Shown here: positions 1-3,881 of the stretch, piece by piece
Layout: every line of letters starts with the position of its first letter
Position numbering within the stretch: the first letter of the stretch is position 1
NCBI GenBank assembly: GCA_029550985.1
Contig: JAKPGH010000145.1
Location: 1-5,062, forward strand
Source: Bacillota bacterium
GTDB lineage: Bacteria; Bacillota; Clostridia; Oscillospirales; Ruminococcaceae
Direction: 5' to 3'
DNA length: 5,062 nucleotides
Translations under genes and position numbers: made by a program
The notes under the pieces: generated by a model
Told to the model about the DNA's origin: nothing
Seen by the model: only the letters and a program-made list of their open reading frames with translations
Database searches by the model: none

Positions 1-625
1 GGATTTTGTCAAGCTGGGCTTCGTTTTCGGTTTTCTCCAAATCCAGCCCTTCGTGGGAAAGGTGCCAGATGTTTTTATCCTTGGAGTAGTTGGTTTCCCG
101 GGTGATGGGGATGGGAATGCCGTGTTGCTCGGCGTATGCAATTTCGTCTTCCCGACCTTTCAGTTCCCAAATCCGCCAGGGGGCGATGACGGGCATGTCG
201 GGGGCAAAGGCTTTAATGGTCAGCTCAAAGCGCACCTGGTCGTTTCCCTTTCCGGTGCAGCCGTGGGCGATGGCGTCGGCCCCTTCCTTTTTTGCAATTT
301 CCACCAGCCGCTTTGCAATGACCGGGCGGGCCATAGCGGTGCCCAGCAGGTAGTCTTCGTATTTGGCGCCCGCCTTTAGGCAGGGGAAGATAAAGTCGTC
401 CACAAACTCCTGGGTCAAATCCTCGATATACAGCTTGGAGGCTCCGGTGGCAAGAGCGCGCTCTTCCAGTCCTGCAAGTTCCTCGCCCTGCCCCACGTCG
501 GCGGCCACCGCAATCACTTCGCAGCCGTAGTTTTCCTTCAGCCAGGGAATGATGACCGACGTATCCAATCCGCCGGAATAGGCCAGCACTACTTTTTTAT
601 ATTGAACCTTGTTGGTTTCGCCCAT
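1..625 (-). CDS. argG: Argininosuccinate synthase, N-terminal 208 residues (partial)
   Basis: This enzyme joins citrulline and aspartate using ATP, giving argininosuccinate, AMP and pyrophosphate, the second-to-last step of arginine synthesis in the cytoplasm. I translated the reverse strand from the ATG at 625-623. The pyrophosphatase-loop motif AYSGGLDTS is at residues 15-23, AADVGQGE at 41-48, GTAMARPVIAKRL at 95-107, and HGCTGKGNDQVRFE at 121-134. These are the signature nucleotide and citrulline/aspartate-binding segments of the family, and YSKDKNIWHLSHEG follows at about 180-193. Family members are about 400 residues long, so roughly half the gene lies beyond the left edge. The start is supported by AAGGAG at 641-636, 10 nt upstream, and by the conserved distance to the SGGLDTS motif. 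The frame is intact with no stop. A promoter and two ARG-box-like sites lie directly upstream, which suggests arginine-dependent repression. argH may follow beyond the window, but this cannot be seen. Confidence 0.97.
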   Translation of the reverse strand, partial: MGETNKVQYKKVVLAYSGGLDTSVIIPWLKENYGCEVIAVAADVGQGEELAGLEERALATGASKLYIEDLTQEFVDDFIFPCLKAGAKYEDYLLGTAMARPVIAKRLVEIAKKEGADAIAHGCTGKGNDQVRFELTIKAFAPDMPVIAPWRIWELKGREDEIAYAEQHGIPIPITRETNYSKDKNIWHLSHEGLDLEKTENEAQLDKI

Positions 626-635
626 GGTGCCACAA

Positions 636-641
636 CTCCTT
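636..641 (-). promoter_or_regulatory. argG ribosome binding site
   Basis: The minus strand reads AAGGAG, a near-perfect Shine-Dalgarno, followed by a 10-nt spacer and then ATG at 625-623. It fixes the argG start; no competing start codon with a comparable site is visible. Confidence 0.85.
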
Positions 642-644
642 AAA

Positions 645-658
645 CTAATAATTATTCC
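645..658. promoter_or_regulatory. Candidate ARG box 2 (ArgR/AhrC operator) in the argG leader
   Basis: The plus strand reads CTAATAATTATTCC around a perfect 10-bp palindrome, AATAATTATT (647-656). It matches 11 of 14 positions of the general ARG-box pattern TGAATWWWWATTCA, the target of the arginine repressor family (ArgR, AhrC). It lies just downstream of the predicted argG transcription start, about +7 to +20, where bound repressor would block elongation or open-complex formation. It also shares 12 of 14 bases (AATAAWTATTCCTW) with the upstream site at 708-721. Binding is inferred, not shown. Confidence 0.55.
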
Positions 659-671
659 TAAACTGCTTATG

Positions 672-700
672 ATTATACATTAAGCAACGGAACAAAGCAA
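672..700 (-). promoter_or_regulatory. argG promoter (-35 and -10)
   Basis: On the minus strand, TTGCTT (700-695) is followed by a 17-bp spacer and a perfect TATAAT (677-672). This is a housekeeping sigma-A/sigma-70 type promoter with a weak -35 (3 of 6) and an ideal -10. Transcription would start near 665, giving a leader of about 40 nt before the argG ATG. The two ARG-box-like sites sit on either side of this promoter. Confidence 0.75.
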
Positions 701-707
701 GGGGTTT

Positions 708-721
708 TGAATAAATATTCC
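708..721. promoter_or_regulatory. Candidate ARG box 1 (ArgR/AhrC operator) upstream of argG
   Basis: The plus strand reads TGAATAAATATTCC, matching 13 of 14 positions of TGAATWWWWATTCA, with 5-bp symmetric arms GAATA/TATTC (709-720). It lies just upstream of the argG -35 element, about -44 to -57 from the predicted start. Its centre is 63 bp, about six helical turns, from the centre of box 2, so both would face the same side of the DNA. This fits a hexameric arginine repressor bridging two sites. The match is seen directly; regulation is inferred from the family and from the arginine gene next to it. Confidence 0.65.
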
Positions 722-735
722 TTACTGCCGTAAAA

Positions 736-745
736 TTGTATACAA
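736..745. repeat. Perfect 10-bp palindrome TTGTATACAA
   Basis: TTGTATACAA reads identically on both strands and lies in the A+T-rich spacer, upstream of both the argG and pckA promoters. The core equals the centre of the operator I recall for Bacillus subtilis GntR, but the flanking bases here are not symmetric. It could be a transcription-factor site or chance in A+T-rich DNA; no regulator gene is present in the window to support a role. Confidence 0.3.
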
Positions 746-843
746 GACACAAAAATTGCATCAAACGGTACCAATCTTTTGACTTTCAGGTTGATTCTGG
801 GAAAAAGGCATGGTAAAAAAGGCTTTTGAGGAAAGAAAATTAG

Positions 844-874
844 CCGTTTGCCTTGCTAATTGTTTGTCAAACGG
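844..874. repeat. Inverted repeat CCGTTTG/CAAACGG around the pckA -35 element
   Basis: CCGTTTG at 844-850 and CAAACGG at 868-874 form perfect 7-bp arms separated by 17 bp. One arm lies just upstream of the -35 hexamer and the other ends one base before the -10. Arm centres are 24 bp apart, a little over two helical turns. A third copy, CAAACGG, is at 762-768. The placement is what one expects for a repressor or a carbon-responsive regulator of pckA. It does not fit a catabolite-responsive element (cre), because the left half-site is missing. The regulator is unknown. Confidence 0.45.
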
Positions 875-881
875 GTATAAT
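853..881 (+). promoter_or_regulatory. pckA promoter (-35 and -10)
   Basis: TTGCTA (853-858) is followed by a 17-bp spacer and a perfect TATAAT (876-881). The -35 matches 4 of 6 consensus bases. No TGn extended -10 is present. The expected transcription start is near 888, leaving a leader of about 89 nt before the chosen start codon. Inverted-repeat arms flank the -35 element. Confidence 0.75.
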
Positions 882-897
882 AAAGATGTTCCGGATT

Positions 898-925
898 TTG
901 CAGGACAGAACCGAGATTCCTGCAA
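898..925 (+). other. Stem-loop in the pckA 5' leader
   Basis: TTGCAGGA (898-905) pairs perfectly with TCCTGCAA (918-925) around a 12-nt loop, and two further G-U pairs are possible outside. It begins about 10 nt after the predicted transcript start. No run of T follows, so it is not a terminator. It could stabilise the mRNA or be part of a leader regulatory fold; no known riboswitch class is recognised. Confidence 0.45.
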
Positions 926-957
926 GGGGCTGGCACAGCGATAATTCTTTCACCATA

Positions 958-965
958 GAAAGGGG
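958..965 (+). promoter_or_regulatory. pckA ribosome binding site, possibly masked by a small hairpin
   Basis: GAAAGGGG is the only Shine-Dalgarno-like sequence before pckA. It is 11 nt from the ATG at 977 but only 2 nt from the ATG at 968, so 977 is the more workable start. GAAAG (958-962) can pair with CTTTC (947-951) across a 6-nt loop, with two additional G-U pairs, which would weakly hide the site. Confidence 0.55.
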
Positions 966-976
966 ACATGCTTAAA

Positions 977-2743
977 ATGACAAGCAATCAACACGTACTG
1001 CGCTGGCTGGAAGAGATGAAAGCTCTGGTAAAGCCCATGAATGTTGTTTGGGTAGACGGCAGCCGCGAGCAGATGGCGGATCTGAAAAGACAAGCTATCG
1101 CTAGCGGAGAGCTGATTGAACTGAATCAGGATCTGTTGCCGGGTTGCACCCTTCACCGCACCGCTCCCAATGACGTGGCACGGGTAGAGCATCGCACTTT
1201 TATCTGCACCCGTAAAAAGGAGGACGCCGGCCCCACCAACAACTGGGAAGACCCTCAGGTCATGTACGAAAAGCTGCGCAAGCTGTTTAACGGCGTGATG
1301 CACGACCGCACCATGTACATCATCCCGTACTCCATGGGACCCATCGGTTCCCCCTACTCCAAAGTGGGTATTGAGCTGACCGACTCCATCTACGTGGTGC
1401 TGAACATGGACATCATGACCCGGGTGGGCAAGGCCGCTCTGGACCAGTTGGGCGACAGCAACGATTTTGTGCGGGGTCTCCACTCCAAAGCCGACATAGA
1501 TGAGGAGAACCGCTATATCTGCCACGTCCCCGAGGACAACACCATTTGGTCCATCAACTCCGGTTACGGCGGCAACGTGCTGCTGGGCAAGAAGTGCTTT
1601 GCTCTGCGCATCGCCTCCTACCAGGGCTGGAAGGAAGGCTGGATGGCCGAGCACATGCTCATCCTCGGTATCGAAAATCCCAAGGGCGAAATCAAATACG
1701 TGGCCGCCGCTTTCCCCTCTGCCTGCGGAAAGACCAACCTGGCCATGCTGATTCCCCCCGAGGTATACCAGAAGAAGGGCTACAAGGTTTGGACGGTTGG
1801 CGACGACATCGCCTGGATGAACATCGGCAAGGATGGACGTCTCTGGGCCATCAACCCCGAATCCGGCTTCTTCGGCGTGGCTCCCGGCACCAACATGAAG
1901 TCCAACGCCAACGCTCTGCTCTCCACCAAGAAGAACACCATCTTCACCAACGTGGTTCACAACCTGGAGAACAACACCGTTTGGTGGGAAGGATTGGACA
2001 AGAATCCGCCTGAGCATGCCTTGGATTGGCAGGGCAATCCCTGGAACGGCAAGACCAGCGACAAGAAGGGCGCTCACCCCAACAGCCGGTTCACCGCTCC
2101 CGCCATCAACTGCCCCTGCATTTCCAGTGAATTCGCCAATCCGCAAGGCGTGCCGATTTCCGCCATCATCTTCGGCGGTCGCCGCGCCAAGACCGCTCCC
2201 CTGGTTTACCAGGCAAAGGATTGGGAGCACGGTGTGTTCGTAGGCTCCATCATGGCTTCTGAGACCACTGCCGCCGCCACCGGCGCCGTCGGCGTTGTCC
2301 GCCGCGACCCCATGGCCATGCTGCCCTTCTGCGGCTACCACATGGGCGACTACTTCCAGCACTGGCTCGACATGGGCAAGAAGCTGGGCGACAAGGCTCC
2401 CAAGATCTTCAACGTCAACTGGTTCCGCACCGACGACAACGGCAACTTCATTTGGCCCGGATTCGGCGAAAACCTCCGCGTTCTGGATTGGATTATCCAG
2501 CGCTGCGAAGGCGCCGTGGACGCTGTGGAGACTCCCATCGGCTACGAGCCCAAGCCCGAGGACATCAACATCGAGGGTCTGGAGGGTATCACCGAGGATA
2601 CCATCAAGAACCTGCTGTATGTGGACAAAAACCTCTGGAAGGAAGAGGTTGCCGGCATCAAGGAGTTCTACGCCAAATTCGGCGACAGACTGCCCAAAGA
2701 GCTTAACGCTCAGCTGGCGGCTCTGGAACAGCGCCTGGGCTAA
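977..2743 (+). CDS. pckG: Phosphoenolpyruvate carboxykinase (GTP)
   Basis: The enzyme interconverts oxaloacetate plus GTP with phosphoenolpyruvate, GDP and CO2. In fermenting anaerobes it may run in the carboxylating direction toward C4 acids; direction is not readable here. The 588-residue protein carries the hallmarks of the GTP class, not the ATP class. These are the P-loop FPSACGKTNLAM (246-257) with the reactive Cys250 and Lys252, GYGGNVLLGKKCFALR (196-211) with Mn-ligand Lys206, AEHM with His226, and VGDDIAWM (274-281) with Asp277. Arg69, GRR (401-403) for substrate, and NVNWFR plus WPGFGENLRVL (479-503) for the guanine pocket are also present. Length fits bacterial members (about 600). 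An in-frame ATG at 968 would add MLK, but its spacing to the ribosome site is poor. Codons are strongly biased to C/G-ending forms after roughly the first 70, suggesting high expression. Many databases name GTP-type genes pckG or pckA. Confidence 0.97.
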   Translation: MTSNQHVLRWLEEMKALVKPMNVVWVDGSREQMADLKRQAIASGELIELNQDLLPGCTLHRTAPNDVARVEHRTFICTRKKEDAGPTNNWEDPQVMYEKLRKLFNGVMHDRTMYIIPYSMGPIGSPYSKVGIELTDSIYVVLNMDIMTRVGKAALDQLGDSNDFVRGLHSKADIDEENRYICHVPEDNTIWSINSGYGGNVLLGKKCFALRIASYQGWKEGWMAEHMLILGIENPKGEIKYVAAAFPSACGKTNLAMLIPPEVYQKKGYKVWTVGDDIAWMNIGKDGRLWAINPESGFFGVAPGTNMKSNANALLSTKKNTIFTNVVHNLENNTVWWEGLDKNPPEHALDWQGNPWNGKTSDKKGAHPNSRFTAPAINCPCISSEFANPQGVPISAIIFGGRRAKTAPLVYQAKDWEHGVFVGSIMASETTAAATGAVGVVRRDPMAMLPFCGYHMGDYFQHWLDMGKKLGDKAPKIFNVNWFRTDDNGNFIWPGFGENLRVLDWIIQRCEGAVDAVETPIGYEPKPEDINIEGLEGITEDTIKNLLYVDKNLWKEEVAGIKEFYAKFGDRLPKELNAQLAALEQRLG

Positions 2744-2753
2744 TAGCTTAACT

Positions 2754-2792
2754 AAAAAAGTGGTATCGGGTTTTTCCGATACCACTTTTTCT
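2754..2792. terminator. Bidirectional intrinsic terminator between pckA and prmA
   Basis: GTGGTATCGG (2760-2769) and CCGATACCAC (2776-2785) form a perfect 10-bp stem with a 6-nt loop. The stem is flanked by six A on the left (2754-2759) and five T on the right (2786-2790), so both strands end in a U-tract. It lies 16 nt after the pckA stop and serves pckA mainly. On the minus strand it can act as a second stop for transcripts from prmA. Confidence 0.93.
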
Positions 2793-2804
2793 ATTTGATA
2801 ATTT

Positions 2805-2837
2805 AAAAAGAAGGCCGCCTTTGGAACCGGCAGCCTT
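2805..2837 (-). terminator. Intrinsic terminator of the purL-prmA transcript
   Basis: On the minus strand, AAGGCTGCC (2837-2829) pairs with GGCGGCCTT (2819-2811) around a 9-nt loop, followed by CTTTTT (2810-2805). The stem begins 15 nt after the prmA stop. One pair is U-G on this strand; on the opposite strand the same position is a C-A mismatch, so the hairpin favours the minus-strand direction. Confidence 0.8.
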
Positions 2838-2852
2838 TGCGTTTGCATTTCG

Positions 2853-3809
2853 TCAGCATTGAGCGGGTTTTGCCAGCAAAGCCACCCAGCCGCCCTGCTC
2901 CTTCTTTTGGGCGATGGCAAAGCCTGCCGCCGCCAGAGCCTGCTCCACTTCCGCCGAGCGGGAGTCGATGATGCCGGAGGTGATGACCATGCCGCCGGGG
3001 TTTAATAGCCTGGGCAGGTCGGGGACCAGCTGTAGGATGATGTCGGCTACAATGTTGGCAAAGACAATGTCAAAGGTGCCGGTGATGCCCTGAGCCAAAT
3101 TGCCCACTTCGTACCGGGCCAGATGCCCCACGCCGTTGAGGGCGGCGTTTTCCCGCGCCACCTGAACGGCCACTTCGTCAATGTCGGTGCCCTGGGCGCT
3201 TTTGGCTCCCAGCAGCAGGGCGGCTAAAGACAAAATGCCGCTGCCGCAGCCCAAATCCAGCACCGTTTCGCCGCCGCGCATCTGCTCCTGCAGCAGCTCC
3301 AGGCACATCCGGGTGGAGTGGTGGGAGCCGCTGCCAAAAGCCATTCCCGGGTCGAGACGGAGCACCACGTCGCCGGGGGAAGCGTCCCAGTGCTCCCAGG
3401 TGGGGCAGACCACCAGCCGCTCTCCGATGCGGTCGGGCGCCCAGTATTTTTTCCAGTTGTTGGCCCAATCCTCCTCCCGGACGGTGGTGGTCACCATCTC
3501 CAGTCGGCCCCACGCCCCGTCGGTATCCTGGGCCTTAAGGCGGGCAAGGGCATCCTTGACCTGCAAAAGCTGCTCTCTGCCCTGGTTGTTGTCCGCCAGA
3601 TAAAAGGTTACCGAGCTTTCCCGGTCCCGCAGCTTGAAAAGATCCTGGTCGATGTAGTCCCACCGGCCCTGCTTTCCCTCTAAAAATTCTTCAAAGTCGG
3701 CGGCGTCCTGAATGGAGCAGCCGGAAATCCCCAAATCCATCAATGCGGCGGTGAGGGGTTCGATGCCCTGAGAAGTGGTAAAAACTTCGACCTGTGTCCA
3801 AGTATCCAT
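2853..3809 (-). CDS. prmA: Ribosomal protein L11 methyltransferase
   Basis: PrmA transfers methyl groups from S-adenosylmethionine to amino groups of ribosomal protein L11 in the cytoplasm. The 318-residue product has the family length and layout. An N-terminal substrate-recognition domain (about 1-100) opens with WTQVEVFTT and SQGIEPL. The linker EEDWANNWKKYWAP is at 112-125, followed by a class I methyltransferase domain. In that domain LDPGMAFGSGSHHST (152-166) and VLDLGCGSGILSLAA (183-197) bind the cofactor, GTDIDEVAV (207-215) carries the acidic ribose-binding residue, and FANIVADI (250-257) is the catalytic-loop motif. The usual FGTGTHPTT reads FGSGSHHST here, with serines in place of threonines. 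The gene follows purL by 72 bp on the same strand and is probably co-transcribed. The ATG at 3809 gives the expected N-terminus but lacks a nearby ribosome site (see the leader hairpin). Confidence 0.95.
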   Translation of the reverse strand: MDTWTQVEVFTTSQGIEPLTAALMDLGISGCSIQDAADFEEFLEGKQGRWDYIDQDLFKLRDRESSVTFYLADNNQGREQLLQVKDALARLKAQDTDGAWGRLEMVTTTVREEDWANNWKKYWAPDRIGERLVVCPTWEHWDASPGDVVLRLDPGMAFGSGSHHSTRMCLELLQEQMRGGETVLDLGCGSGILSLAALLLGAKSAQGTDIDEVAVQVARENAALNGVGHLARYEVGNLAQGITGTFDIVFANIVADIILQLVPDLPRLLNPGGMVITSGIIDSRSAEVEQALAAAGFAIAQKKEQGGWVALLAKPAQC

Positions 3810-3820
3810 CAGCGTTTGAA

Positions 3821-3852
3821 AGCGGGAAGAATCCGTGGGGATGCTTCCCGCT
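3821..3852 (-). other. Strong hairpin between the prmA Shine-Dalgarno and its start codon
   Basis: On the minus strand, AGCGGGAAG (3852-3844) pairs with CTTCCCGCT (3829-3821), and inside that ATCC pairs with GGAT after one mismatch, closing on a 4-nt loop. No T-run follows, so it is a poor terminator. It lies just after AAAGGAGAA (3862-3854) and 11 nt before the prmA ATG. When folded it would shorten the apparent distance between the ribosome site and the start from 46 to about 14 nt. Confidence 0.6.
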
Positions 3853-3853
3853 A

Positions 3854-3862
3854 TTCTCCTTT
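3854..3862 (-). promoter_or_regulatory. Likely prmA Shine-Dalgarno, unusually far from the start codon
   Basis: The minus strand reads AAAGGAGAA, the only strong ribosome-binding sequence in the purL-prmA gap. It is 46 nt from the ATG at 3809-3807. No ATG, GTG or TTG occurs in the prmA frame between them, and the bases right before the ATG (TTCAAACGCTG) show no Shine-Dalgarno. It may act through the intervening hairpin. Confidence 0.5.
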
Positions 3863-3881
3863 CCCTTTGGTTATGTGATTG

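Larger units (their letters stand above)
626..976. other. Divergent argG/pckA intergenic regulatory region
   Basis: This 351-bp gap is far more A+T-rich than the genes around it and contains no convincing small ORF. It carries the argG leader, promoter and two ARG-box-like sites (636-721), the palindrome at 736-745, and a CAAACGG copy at 762-768. It also has two AAAAAGGC copies (802-809 and 816-823) whose A-tracts might act as upstream promoter elements or cause curvature, then the pckA promoter with its inverted repeat (844-881) and the pckA leader (about 888-976). The stretch 769-840 shows nothing else that I can assign. Confidence 0.8.

Noticed and set aside
53..379. Plus-strand open frames of 108 and 87 codons inside the argG region
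   Set aside because: The minus strand here encodes argG with its conserved motifs; the plus-strand translations are low-complexity and match no family.
762..774. Possible catabolite-responsive element (cre) around CAAACGGTACCA
   Set aside because: The right half fits the WTGNAANCGNWNNCW pattern, but the left TG half-site is absent, as it also is at 864-878.
968..976. Alternative pckA start at ATG 968 (adds Met-Leu-Lys)
   Set aside because: The Shine-Dalgarno would be only 2 nt away; the ATG at 977 has workable spacing and a family-like N-terminus. It remains a possible alternative annotation.
1546..2798. Several plus-strand open frames out of frame with pckA, including 2295-2798
   Set aside because: Arg/Pro/Ser/Thr-rich products typical of shifted reading of G+C-rich codons, lying wholly over a well-supported gene; one even extends into the terminator.
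950..2920. A 656-codon open frame on the minus strand, antisense to all of pckA
   Set aside because: It runs through two terminators and the prmA 3' end, has no ribosome site or family motif, and is a by-product of pckA's C/G-ending codon bias, which removes stops from the antisense frame.
3821..3852. purL terminator in the purL-prmA gap
   Set aside because: The stem is strong but is followed by TTCAAACG, not a U-tract, so it is a poor intrinsic terminator; read-through into prmA is more likely.
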